From contig NC_091976.1 of NCBI RefSeq assembly GCF_036711975.1, positions 13,330,001 to 13,394,000 on the forward strand: DNA of 64,000 bases, written 5' to 3'. The stretch comes from Onthophagus taurus (lineage: Eukaryota > Arthropoda > Insecta > Coleoptera > Scarabaeidae). The number at the start of each line of letters is the position of its first letter. Within the stretch, counting starts at the first letter, position 1. A model generated the notes under the pieces. The model did no database searches and was not told where the DNA came from. It was given only the letters and a program-made list of their open reading frames with translations. This document shows positions 19,285-28,326 of this stretch, one piece after another. The translations under genes and the position numbers were made by a program.

Positions 19285-22200
19285 TTAATCATAAAAGTGT
19301 TTTAATCTATTAGCGTGTATGGTTTGTGAATGCCTACCCTTTTGAATAATATAGTTAACGTCAGATAATTTTTCGGTTATTGTATATGGGCCTATCCATA
19401 AAGAGGTTAGTTTTTTGTTTCGACCTCTACGAACTGATTCGTCGTAAAGAAGTACATTGTCGCCTACCGTAAATTCTCTTGAAAATGTATTTTTATCATA
19501 ACTAGTTTTTGAAACATGTTTACTTCGTAATAGATTTTCTTTTGCTATCTGTCTAGAATATTGCATTTTTTGTTTAAGGTTCGCAACAAAATCATCGTAA
19601 GTATATTTAGTTTTTGGTGGTTGGGTTATTGAAGTTGGCAAGGTCGGTGTATAACCAAACAAAAGTTCGAAAGGAGAAAATTGTGTAGCTCTATGAATAC
19701 TGGTATTATAAGTGAATGTTGCGAATGGAATCCAAGCATTCCAATCTTCCTGCGTGTCTGAAATAAAATGTCTTAAATATTCTTCTAATACTCTATGGGA
19801 TCTTTCTAATGCTCCGTTTGATTCTGGATGGTAACTAGTTGTTTGAATTTTTTTTATTTTTAGAATTTTACAGACATTTCTGAAAAGCGTGCTTAAAAAA
19901 TTTGTTCCTCGATCAGTGACTAGAACTTCAGGTATACCATAGAAACAAATAACATTTTTAACGAAGTGGTCAGCCACAGTTGATGCTTCTTGATTTTTCA
20001 TTGGAACGTTTATGTTGTATTTCGTTAAATCATCCTGAAAAGTTAGTATGTATTTATGTCCTTCTTCGGTTTCGGGTAAGGGACCAACTATATCCATAAA
20101 ACATCTTTCAAAAGGTTTACTTGCGGTTGTTGTGATAATCATTGGCATTTTGGTTTTTCGCGACATTTTATTTTTTTGACAAAGTTCACACTTTCGTATA
20201 AATTGTTTAACGTCTTTTCTCATTCCCTTCCAATTATATAATTGTGCGAGTTTTTTGTATGTGCGTGATACACCTTGATGACCTGCTAGTGGGGAATTAT
20301 GAAATTCTTCCAATATACTATTTTTATTTGATTCTGTTGGGATTATTAGATCGTTATTGTAAATTGTTATTTCTACATTTGTGTTTCGAAAAATATACCT
20401 GATCATTGGATAAATTATTTCCCATTTAATTGGATGATGATAGTGATATTTAATAAATGACAGTTTAATTTTTGTATTATTTATAAGAATCCTTAAATTT
20501 AGCAAACATGACCAAATGTTTTCATATGAAACATCACTAAATGAATTTTCGTTATCTATTAATAAAAATATATTAGGGTTTTGATGATGGTAAACAGAAG
20601 TAACATTTAACTGAATGTCATTTTTAAAACTTTCTAAGAATTGATTTATGGTTTTGTTAGATTCCAAAGATCTAAATTTTCTTTTATTAAAGTTTTTTGG
20701 AATAAACATTACTAACGGATCTGTATCATTAGTTTGAAATAGGGTGGTATTTGTCTCTTTTATTTTAGAATTTAAAACTACATTTGTCTTCATATAATCC
20801 TGAAATTCTTCATAATCGGTGATTAAATTTGCGTCTACGGTGTTAATTCTACTCAGAGCATCGGCATTGGTATTTTTCTTACCGGCTTTATATAGGACTG
20901 TATAGTTATATTCTTCTAATTTCAACCTAAATCGTGTAAGTCGAGATCCGGGGTCTTTAATATTAAAAACGTAAAGTAGTGGCTTATGATCGGTGACTAC
21001 TTTAAATTTCGTGCCGAATACGTATGGTCGAAAATGTTTTACGGCCCAAACTATTGCTATTAATTCTTTTTCTGTGGTAGAGTAATTTTGTTCGGCTTTA
21101 TTCAACGTTCTACTTGCAAATGCGATAGGTTGATCACTATTAACTTCTCCTTGTGATAAAATTGCGCCGATAGCATAATTGCTGGCGTCTGTGGTGATAA
21201 TGAATTCTCTTGAAAAATCTGGATATTGGAGAACCGGTGGGGAAATTATACTTTTCTTGAGTGTTTCAAAAGAAATATTACACTCGTTACTCCAATTAAA
21301 TTTTTGGTCTTTTTTTAATAGTTTTGTTAGTGGTTTGGATATCTTTGCAAAGTCTTTAATAAATTTCCTGTAATAGCCGACTAAACCCAAGAATGATTTT
21401 ACATCTTTTGGACTTTTTGGCTGCGGAAAATTTTCTACGCAATCTACCTTCGCGGGGTCTGGCTTAATACCATTTTCTGTAATGATGTGGCCTAAATATA
21501 AACATTCTTTACGTAAAAACGAACATTTTCCGGGTTGAATCTTTAAATTATGCAGTCTTAATCTTTCAAAAATTTCAATTAGTCTGTCGTTATGGTCCCT
21601 TAAATTATTTGCATAAACAACCACATCGTCCAAATAAATGAAACACTTAATTCCGTGTAAACCGCTTAATACAGTGTTCATAAGACGTTGGAATGTCGCA
21701 GGAGCCCCTTTTAATCCGAATGGCATACGATTATAGACAAAATGTCCGTTTGTCGTACTAAACGCGGTTTTTATTTTGTCTTTCTCGTCCATTGGGACTT
21801 GGTGAAAACCGTTAGCTAAATCTAATGTTGTGAAATAATGAGCATTTCCTAATTGGTCTAAAATATCAGTTATATTGGGTAATGGGAATGCGTCTGCTCC
21901 TATAGTAATTTCATTAATTTTTCTAAAATCTACGCATATACGAAATTTAGATTCGTTTGAATCAGATTTCTTCTGAACTACTAGCAATGGACTATTCCAC
22001 GGACTACATGAAGGTGAGATAATACCGTCTTGTAACATTTGATTAGTTTGTTCCTTTATTTCTTCTCGATGTTTAAATGGTAATCTATAAGGTTTAATAT
22101 TAATGGGTCCCTTAGAAGGATCAGTTGGTATACTATGTGTAACTGTTTTAGTGCAGGACAGTTTATCGCCCTCTACATAAAATATGTCACTAAAATTATC

Positions 22201-23181
22201 GCAAATCTCCAACAAAGTATCCGATTCTTCTGAATTCAAATGATCTATTTTCAGAGCAGTTCTTAATTTATTTAAACGCTCAAGATGATTAATATTAGTT
22301 GTTTCTATAAAATTGAAATCATTAGAACTAACGGGTTCGACGTTAACCCTCGGCGTAGGAATTGTTATGGGTTTATTTGAGATGTTCAGAATACTAACAA
22401 AACACCTTCTGTTTTCTACTTTAGTTAAAGTTGATCCTATGTAAAGTTCTTCAGAAATTTGCTTTGCCTTTACTATTCCTTCGATATCAGAAATGTTTGT
22501 TAATGCGGAAATTATTTTTTCACATCTTGCCGGAATAATCGTAATTATTTTGGAGGGTAAAATTGGTAAATAGTTGTTGTCAAAATATACAATTTCTTTT
22601 TCGTAATCTATCTTGGCTTTATGTTTCTGAAGGAAATCACGACCTAAAAGTCCATCGTTTTTTATTGGAATGTTATCAGGGATAATGTGGAATTCATGAT
22701 TTAAAATTTTATTTTTTAACTTAATTGAGATAGTAGAAATTCCCAAGGTATAAATTGGTTGTTCACTAATGCCTTTTAATTGTAAAACTGAGTCTTTATT
22801 TATTTTAAAATCATATGCTAACTTACTTATTTTTAAAAGAGAGACATCAGCTCCGGTATCAAGTAAAAGTTGAACACAAGAACTTTGAAAATTCGGGGAT
22901 TCTATCTCGATTATATCTAATTGTGTTTGGTCGTTTGAAAGTGAAACTGACTTGGACGAACTTGGGGTGATTTTATTTATGGTTTTCAGTATATCTGGAG
23001 AATGCAAAAATGGATTATTCTTATTTGTTGAACAGCTATTGTTAACTACCATACTCGGCTGTTCGCGATTATGGGTTAATGCTCGTTTCCCGAAACATTT
23101 TCTTGAGAGGGTAACGGTACGGAACGACTTGTAGGAGACAACGTAGGCAGATTTTGCCGTTGAACTGTTTGAATTTGACCA
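19285..23181 (-). CDS. pol: Element B Pol (protease, RT, RNase H, macro-like relic, integrase)
   Basis: Open from 23181 (stop just upstream at 23182-23184) to 19285; the first Met is at 23052 (1255 codons from there). It overlaps gag by about 105 bases in the -1 frame. Domains: protease LLDTGADVS; RT with FIYLDDVVVY; RNase H with TTDASNYAIGAIL and TDHKPLLYVF, ending ADALSRI; a ~125-residue extra region (about residues 773-899 from the Met) resembling a decayed macrodomain; integrase HHCC (EFHNSPLAGHQG...CELCQKNK), core FMDIVGPLP, VTDRGTNF and GALERSHRV, and the C-terminal WIGPYTI module. No stop codon or frameshift seen inside. Confidence 0.92.
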   Translation of the reverse strand, partial: WSNSNSSTAKSAYVVSYKSFRTVTLSRKCFGKRALTHNREQPSMVVNNSCSTNKNNPFLHSPDILKTINKITPSSSKSVSLSNDQTQLDIIEIESPNFQSSCVQLLLDTGADVSLLKISKLAYDFKINKDSVLQLKGISEQPIYTLGISTISIKLKNKILNHEFHIIPDNIPIKNDGLLGRDFLQKHKAKIDYEKEIVYFDNNYLPILPSKIITIIPARCEKIISALTNISDIEGIVKAKQISEELYIGSTLTKVENRRCFVSILNISNKPITIPTPRVNVEPVSSNDFNFIETTNINHLERLNKLRTALKIDHLNSEESDTLLEICDNFSDIFYVEGDKLSCTKTVTHSIPTDPSKGPINIKPYRLPFKHREEIKEQTNQMLQDGIISPSCSPWNSPLLVVQKKSDSNESKFRICVDFRKINEITIGADAFPLPNITDILDQLGNAHYFTTLDLANGFHQVPMDEKDKIKTAFSTTNGHFVYNRMPFGLKGAPATFQRLMNTVLSGLHGIKCFIYLDDVVVYANNLRDHNDRLIEIFERLRLHNLKIQPGKCSFLRKECLYLGHIITENGIKPDPAKVDCVENFPQPKSPKDVKSFLGLVGYYRKFIKDFAKISKPLTKLLKKDQKFNWSNECNISFETLKKSIISPPVLQYPDFSREFIITTDASNYAIGAILSQGEVNSDQPIAFASRTLNKAEQNYSTTEKELIAIVWAVKHFRPYVFGTKFKVVTDHKPLLYVFNIKDPGSRLTRFRLKLEEYNYTVLYKAGKKNTNADALSRINTVDANLITDYEEFQDYMKTNVVLNSKIKETNTTLFQTNDTDPLVMFIPKNFNKRKFRSLESNKTINQFLESFKNDIQLNVTSVYHHQNPNIFLLIDNENSFSDVSYENIWSCLLNLRILINNTKIKLSFIKYHYHHPIKWEIIYPMIRYIFRNTNVEITIYNNDLIIPTESNKNSILEEFHNSPLAGHQGVSRTYKKLAQLYNWKGMRKDVKQFIRKCELCQKNKMSRKTKMPMIITTTASKPFERCFMDIVGPLPETEEGHKYILTFQDDLTKYNINVPMKNQEASTVADHFVKNVICFYGIPEVLVTDRGTNFLSTLFRNVCKILKIKKIQTTSYHPESNGALERSHRVLEEYLRHFISDTQEDWNAWIPFATFTYNTSIHRATQFSPFELLFGYTPTLPTSITQPPKTKYTYDDFVANLKQKMQYSRQIAKENLLRSKHVSKTSYDKNTFSREFTVGDNVLLYDESVRRGRNKKLTSLWIGPYTITEKLSDVNYIIQKGRHSQTIHANRLKHFYD
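20355..20735 (-). other. Element B: degenerate macrodomain-like region in Pol
   Basis: This region lies between RNase H and the integrase zinc domain, exactly where element C has an intact macrodomain. It aligns almost without gaps with C: FLLIDNE against YHLITKDE, a 24-residue ungapped stretch ending in CLLNLR against CLETLR, then KWEIIYPMIRYIFRNTNVEITIY against KWSLVKEELRECFEGTNTMIMVY. The catalytic Lys position is Asn, and the GCGLD loop is replaced by a His/Tyr-rich stretch two residues shorter, so the Asp is gone. Activity is therefore not expected; a structural role is possible. Confidence 0.6.
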
Positions 23182-24308
23182 CTAAAAGGATTATTAAAAT
23201 TTTGGTTTGCTTGGGGTTGACTGAAATGATTATTTTCTCTACTAAAATTATTCGGTTGCCCTTGGTTATAATGATATCCAGAATAATTTTGTTGATTATA
23301 ATTATTATGCCTTGTATTTGAATCATTTGGGTTGTTGGAAAAAAATTGCTGTCTTGAATTATTCTGATTATTGTATCGAAACGAATAATTTCGTTGGTCT
23401 GGATAGCTCTGATTAGGATAATTTTGTTGTGAATGTCTAGGGTTATTTGAAAATTGATAGTTTGTGGAGCCATTTGACGAATGGAACCTATTATTGCCTC
23501 GGTTGTGTTGAAATCTAAAATTATAACTTTTTTGTTGAGGGGAAAAATGAAATGAATTTGAGTGACTATTTTGTACTTGACCTTGTTCATAATTTTGAAG
23601 TTGTCTGCACTGTGATGTTAAGTGATTTGTTCTGTGACAAAACATACATGATATTTGGTTTTGACTCAATTGATTTTGAAAATTACTTTTTTGAATGAAA
23701 CTAATATTTCGTGAATTTTGATTAAATTTGTAATTTTCGTTTTGCTCAAGCCCCATTTCTATTGCTATTGAAATTGCCCTATCTAAATCTTTTGTATTTT
23801 CCGCTATTATTCGTAATTGGACCTTTTCGTCGTGCAACCCTTTTCTAAAATTTGTTACTAATATGCTGTTAACATTGTCGATTAGTACTTTTGCTTCACC
23901 GGATCCATAATTTGACATGCAAGTTTCTTTATATTTGTTAAATAAATTCTGAATGCGCTTTCCGTAATCTTTAATGTTTTCTTTGTAATTTTGTTTGATA
24001 TTCATTAATAAGTTTAAAAAATGTGTAGGGGGTCGTTTATCAGTAAATTGTTCTAACAAAAAATCTTTTATGTCGTCCCAATTCAAAAATTCTTGAGACT
24101 GGGTCACTTCTTGTGCTTTCCCTTTTAATTTTGTTGCAAAAATTAGTTCTGCTAAATTATCTTTTTCTGTTTCTTTTACTACGTTCATCATAGCATCACA
24201 ACTTTTTAAGAAAAAATTCAATGAATTTGTGTCACCATACCCATCGAATACTTCGATTTGGTTTGAAACATCTATAGCATCTTTACGATTATCTGGTTGT
24301 TGAGCCAT
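23076..24308 (-). CDS. gag: Element B Gag
   Basis: 410 codons, ATG at 24308, stop TAA at 23078-23076. The N-terminal two-thirds is a helical retrotransposon Gag (EVFDGYGD, LAELIFATKLKGKAQEV, FLLEQFTDKRPPTHFLNLLM). One CX2CX4HX4C zinc knuckle follows (CMFCHRTNHLTSQC, about residues 222-235). The C-terminal third is extremely Asn/Gln-rich with Phe and Tyr, a low-complexity composition like prion-type assembly domains. Pol is reached by -1 frameshifting at GGGAAAC near the end. Confidence 0.9.
   Translation of the reverse strand: MAQQPDNRKDAIDVSNQIEVFDGYGDTNSLNFFLKSCDAMMNVVKETEKDNLAELIFATKLKGKAQEVTQSQEFLNWDDIKDFLLEQFTDKRPPTHFLNLLMNIKQNYKENIKDYGKRIQNLFNKYKETCMSNYGSGEAKVLIDNVNSILVTNFRKGLHDEKVQLRIIAENTKDLDRAISIAIEMGLEQNENYKFNQNSRNISFIQKSNFQNQLSQNQISCMFCHRTNHLTSQCRQLQNYEQGQVQNSHSNSFHFSPQQKSYNFRFQHNRGNNRFHSSNGSTNYQFSNNPRHSQQNYPNQSYPDQRNYSFRYNNQNNSRQQFFSNNPNDSNTRHNNYNQQNYSGYHYNQGQPNNFSRENNHFSQPQANQNFNNPFSGQIQTVQRQNLPTLSPTSRSVPLPSQENVSGNEH
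23085..23091 (-). promoter_or_regulatory. Element B -1 slippery heptamer GGGAAAC
   Basis: On the minus strand GGGAAAC lies in phase G_GGA_AAC, two sense codons before the gag stop and inside the gag/pol overlap. GGGAAAC is used for -1 shifting by known retroviruses. The only downstream stem I see is GAACAGC (23064-23058) with GCTGTTC (23036-23030), 20 nt away, which is farther than usual. Confidence 0.7.
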
Positions 24309-24792
24309 ATTTATTAAAATATAATTATATTAAATAATTTGAAAAAAAAAAAAAATTTTTATGCTACTTATTTATTTGCAGTTTCCCTTGAATTTAATTA
24401 TTATTATTATTATTTTTTATATTTCCTTCTCTTTTTTTTTTTTTAAATCTAATACCTAATAAACCTAACCCTTAAAGGACTTGCAAGGAAAAGTAGTGTC
24501 ACACAAGAAACAATGCAAGTGACTTACATATACATGATCAATTCTGCACCACGTCTAGGCCTTGGTCCACCTGGATGCGTGTATCTGCAGATCCTTGAAT
24601 AACGTCTGTCCACTTCTGATGAAACGTCTGCTGCGTACTGGCGCTCCTTCAGTCCGATATCAGGTGTTTCCCGTGCTGATTTCTCCAGGAGGTCTTGATG
24701 CGTCTCCGCGCTCCTTCAATACCTTCCTTTCTTTTCCTTGTTTCCCCCAGGACGTCGTTGGTAGTAAACCGAAAGTTTACCGCTGCCACCAA
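24309..24792 (-). other. Element B leader and primer-binding site
   Basis: 484-bp leader between the 5' LTR and gag. One base after the LTR the minus strand reads TGGTGGCAGCGG (from 24791), which has the TGG start expected of a tRNA primer site; I cannot assign the tRNA. The leader also has A- and T-rich tracts (24340-24360, 24400-24450). Confidence 0.5.
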
Positions 24793-25371
24793 TGTTGTGT
24801 ACCGCCGCCACCGATGTTGTATATTCTTACGATGTAACGTCGATATTTACGACTATATTTATTTCTTCGTTGTGAAGGGCAATTTATTAAATTAAACAAC
24901 TTTCTTCTGTTCTTAATTTTAGTTAAATTTTATTTAAGAGACGACGATGACGACCGGTAACAATTTGTTCTAAAACTAACTGATCAACTAGATCTAATAG
25001 AGGCGACTAACTTAATGTGACTTGACTTTTCGACTGCTCTTAGTGAAGTGCCTTTTCGGCTTAACCCCCCTGTTCCTAGTGAACTCTGTTTTTACAGCAG
25101 TGCTTCCCACGCAAAATATCGTATAACTAAGTATGTTTCCATCTGTTTCTTGATATACGCAGAGACAAGGAGAATTAGGGGTTGTTCCCATCTGGTTCCG
25201 TCCCCTGATATATTTATTATTCACACATGTCTCTGGTGGTTATTTGGTTTTTAGTTACAGAATCATTACTTTTGATACCTACATTATTATATTGTAAACT
25301 TATTATATTCCTATTATTATAAAGATAAATACTACGTGAGTAGTACTACGTAAACGGGTGGTACCACAACA
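24793..25371 (-). repeat. Element B 5' LTR
   Basis: 579 bp, identical by eye to the 3' LTR at 17414-17992; followed on the plus strand by the second AAAC target copy. Confidence 0.95.
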
Positions 25372-25375
25372 AAAC

Positions 25376-25790
25376 GCACCCTCCAGAAGACAATAGACAC
25401 GTTTGTAATACCAAAAAAAAAAACCGAAACTGACGACACTGAAGATGACTTGGTAAATAAACTACAATCTACACCTGATACGATTTCTGTGCTGCCGAAT
25501 ATCGAAAATAAGTTGGACGACATAAATGAAGAAAATCCTACTACAAACCATCCTCTAGATCCAATTTCGACACCAGGAACATCGCAATCAAGCGGACAGG
25601 CACAATATAGTGGTGACGTAGATGTCGGCTATTACATTAAAAAACAACAAATAACAGATATGGAAAAATACAATATCTTAAAAAATGCTTTTGTACCTAA
25701 CACCCACTAGCAATTTCCCTATTCTGTTCATTGTAAAAATCAGAAAGACGTAAAATGCTTTTTATCAGTCAAACATTTTAGAGTGCGGTA
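25376..25790 (+). pseudogene. hAT/ZMYM-like transposase relic, first exon
   Basis: Continues the ATG at 17404 across element B: MSK then RTLQKTIDTFVIPKKK, an acidic/Ser-rich linker, GYYIKKQQITDMEKYNILKNAF, then VPNTH and a TAG (25708-25710) where homologous proteins usually have an aromatic residue. The same frame continues as QFPYSVHCKNQKDVKCFLSVKHF to a donor-like CG|gtaagt at about 25788. This is the TTF/ZMYM1-type N-terminus of a domesticated or dead hAT-like transposase. QKTIDTFV resembles a PCNA-binding PIP box but lacks the second aromatic residue. Confidence 0.5.
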
Positions 25791-25990
25791 AGTTAGCCCC
25801 CCATTTTTTGGTTTTTAAATTTTTTATTGTTGTTCTAGATTGTTCTAGAGTTGTTCTACATTGTTCCAAAGCGGCAAATCGAAAAAATAAAAACTCCGCG
25901 AGAAAACCGAAAAAACAGGTATTTTGACTAGCCCCCCATTTTTGGAAAAATCAAATTTTCTTTGTTGTTCTGGGTTGTTCTAGTTGTTCT
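25781..25990 (+). repeat. TGTTCTAG-rich repeat, two tandem units (copy 2)
   Basis: Two units, beginning with TTAGCCCCCCATTT at about 25793 and CTAGCCCCCCATTT at about 25928, each followed by T-rich sequence and several TTGTTCTAG motifs. The first unit is the inverted partner of 14479-14554. Confidence 0.6.
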
Positions 25991-26000
25991 AGTTATTGTT

Positions 26001-26351
26001 CTAGAAAATCAAAATTATGAGATACAGCATTACGAAGTTATAACTACAAATAGGTTTCAAGGATATACCAGTTGCACGAGATACCTGACGCAATGAAGTA
26101 TTGGGGTTGATACCGAAATGACCCAACACTTCCAGTTGAGCGGTTTCATTCAAAACTCTCGACTCATTATGTTTTATGTTGGCAACGAACCCAGTCTGAG
26201 TGAATTTCTTCATGAGATTCAGGACGTATGTATGAGATACGTTCTTATCTGGATGCCTTTCATTAAAAACTGCGGCAGTTCGTCGAGCACATTCATTTTG
26301 TGATTCATACATTAATACAATTTCAATCCTTTCCTGCAAACTGTAAACCAT
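26001..26351 (-). pseudogene. Mariner-like transposase N-terminal fragment
   Basis: The minus strand starts MVYSLQERIEIVLMYES and continues with RRTAAVFNERHPDKNVSHTY and LMKKFTQTGF, the HTH domain of an insect mariner-like transposase, then a second HTH (GINPNTSLRQVSRATGIS). Coding similarity stops near 26030. The start at 26351 fits the family's usual MVYS-type beginning. Confidence 0.75.
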
Positions 26352-26396
26352 TATTGCTGTTTTATTTAAATAACTTTGTTAAGTGGATAAACACAA

Positions 26397-26425
26397 AGTT
26401 GTTTAAGTAATAACCAAATAAACTT
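26397..26425. repeat. Mariner terminal repeat, left copy
   Basis: A block containing GTTGTTTAAGTAATAACC recurs in the same orientation at about 27012-27040. Because the N-terminal fragment beside it is inverted relative to the C-terminal fragment at 26638, the two copies are the 5' and 3' ends of one or two rearranged elements. Confidence 0.6.
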
Positions 26426-26637
26426 ATGTGTAGAATTGCACTTTTATTTTATTCTTTTCTCGCACTGTGAGCCTGCCTATAACTCGTTTATAGAAAGAGA
26501 AAAATGTCGTCTCTTTTTTTCCTTTTTTTGGCCATTCGACTCAAGAGTAATTTTCAAACAGGTTTAATGTAAAATACTTTCAATAAAATTTAGTTTAATT
26601 GATAATTATACTATTAATAACTAATAATTATAATATT

Positions 26638-26925
26638 GTTCTCCCAGTACGACAATGGTTAGATAATACGTTTCCAAACAGATGGATAGGACGAAGAGGT
26701 CCTATAGAATGGCCAGCCAGATCACCAGATTTGACGTCATTAGACTTTTTTTTATGGGGTCATTTAAAGTCTGTTGTATTTACCCCTCAACCTCAAAATT
26801 TAGAAGAACTTCGTCAGAGAATTACTGCAGCTTGCCGTGGAATTCAAAGGGAAGTTTTTGAAAATGTGCGCCGTAGTTTTGAACAACGGTTGTACCATTG
26901 TTTAGCTAATAACGGACAACACTGA
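26638..26925 (+). pseudogene. Mariner-like transposase C-terminal fragment
   Basis: Encodes VRQWLDNTFPNRWIGRRGPIEW, then PARSPDLTSLDFFLWGHLK with the last catalytic Asp, and ends NNGQH at TGA 26923-26925. The region up to the 3' terminal repeat (about 27012-27040) is its 3' UTR. The middle of the transposase with the first two Asp residues is missing. Confidence 0.75.
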
Positions 26926-27040
26926 ACAATTATGAAGTTGATTTTCTCTGCAAAAAGTTTTTGTACATAATTAAATAACTGAAAATAAAATAGAACGTTT
27001 CAAGCAGTTAAAAGTTGTTTAAGTAATAACCAAATAAACC

Positions 27041-27623
27041 TAAAAGAAAAGAAAAATGAAACAGAAATCGTTTTTTCTATATATCTCTGACAGACGCCAG
27101 GCAAGCTAGCCAACGTAGGTATATCATTGTCAAAATAACCTAAATATCAAAGATTTCGGATTGCTCCGAAATAATAAAGGTTTAATGGTCGTTGTAAAAA
27201 CGAACATGGTAATTTAATTTTATAAATTAATAATAAAAGATTACTTATTCTTGCTTTTAAGAAGGTGATTAAAGTTTTTAATATTAATTAAAGCGGGAAA
27301 TACAAAACAAAGATTTTCGCAAAAATTTCGAAAACGAATCGATCAATTTAAAAAAAATAAATACTAACATGTAGTACCTTAAAAGACCTTTAAAATGAGG
27401 TATCACTTGACACCCCTTTCCATTTAAGATTTTTAAGGGGTTGGTTTCTGGCGGCGGGGGGTTGAAGTGAGTGAGTCAATTTTTGCATAAACAGTTGTCC
27501 CCCTTGGTTTCTTTACCTATTTCAGCGATTTTCTTTTTAAACTTCCGGATTTACAGAAATTGAGGTGGAAAGTTTTGAAATGAACACCCTGTACGTAGCT
27601 TTGCTTGTTGTGACCGACTATTA
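27041..27623. other. Intergenic DNA before the Harbinger element
   Basis: No gene seen. 27621-27623 (TTA) is the left target copy of the PIF/Harbinger element. Confidence 0.4.
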
Positions 27624-27860
27624 AGCCGTGTGTCCACTACCAAGTTTTCTTGCGGAAGTTGCTTCCAGAAGTGACTTCCAGAAGTTTTTGTCGTGTAAAC
27701 ACGTATTAGAAGTCGACTTCCAGAAGTCACGGCTTGCAGAAGTTACTTGCAGCAATTATGTGGAAACACGTGTTTGTTGCTTGCTGGAAGTAACTTGAAC
27801 GACTTGCTGTGAATTACAAGTGTTTTGAAGACTTGCAGAAGAAGTCGGGTATACGTGAGT
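27624..27860. repeat. Harbinger left terminus with subterminal motif array
   Basis: The terminal inverted repeat is followed by repeated near-palindromic units such as GACTTCCAGAAG and GACTTGCAGAAG in both orientations. Similar units occur at 40300-40455. They are good candidates for binding sites of the element's own MADF protein or transposase. Confidence 0.6.
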
Positions 27861-27924
27861 AAACGGTTTGTGGTATTCTCTTCTGTTTTGTTTTTTTTTT
27901 GAGTTCTTTTCAAAATTTATAAAA

Positions 27925-28268
27925 ATGGACAAAAATAAATTCGTTTGGAGTAGTGAAAAAACACATTTGGTAATTGAAAAACAAGAAAGTTATCCTGAAT
28001 TATGGGACACGTCCTCAAAAGTCTATAAGAATAAAATTAAAAAACAAAATGCTTTAAAGGCAATAGTCAATGATATAGACGCACCCGAAGAAGAGGTCAA
28101 AAGGAAATTGCACAACCTCCGAACGCAGTTTGGTCAAGAAGTAAACAAAGAAAAGAAAAAAAAAAGTGGCCAAAGTGCTGATGATGTATATGTTAGCAAA
28201 TGGGAGTTTTATAATGACATGAAATACATGACGTTATCTCATGACCCAAAGAAACTGAGGATAATTTG
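27925..28268 (+). CDS. Harbinger MADF-domain protein, N-terminal exon
   Basis: ATG at 27925 (MDKNKFVWSSEKTHLVIEK). The MADF fold is recognisable: W and the YPELWD motif, YKNKIKKQNALKAIV, VKRKLHNLRTQFGQEV, then VSKWEFYNDMKYM, about 105 residues. In PIF/Harbinger elements this accessory protein binds DNA and helps transposase. The exon probably ends at the donor TTTG|gtaaga (28268/28269). That phase does not match a simple join to 39251, so either another exon exists or the gene is damaged. Element C inserted in its intron 58 bp downstream. Confidence 0.7.
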
Positions 28269-28326
28269 GTAAGAATAAGAAAATACACATATATAATCGT
28301 TTTAATTTTTATTTCATTATATATTC

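Larger units (their letters stand above)
17414..25371 (-). mobile_element. Element B, errantivirus-like Ty3/Gypsy retrotransposon
   Basis: 7958 bp on the minus strand. Two 579-bp LTRs, apparently identical, have the perfect terminal inverted repeat TGTTGTG/CACAACA, and the target duplication is AAAC (17410-17413 and 25372-25375). Order on the minus strand: 5' LTR, primer site, gag, pol (-1 frame), short env, polypurine tract, 3' LTR. Gag and pol are open. Env looks N-terminally truncated, so infectivity is doubtful while retrotransposition may still be possible. Confidence 0.93.

Noticed and set aside
23069..23590. 173-codon minus-strand frame, very rich in Ile
   Set aside because: It overlaps the Asn/Gln-rich end of element B gag in another frame; its odd composition is a by-product of AAT/CAA codons.
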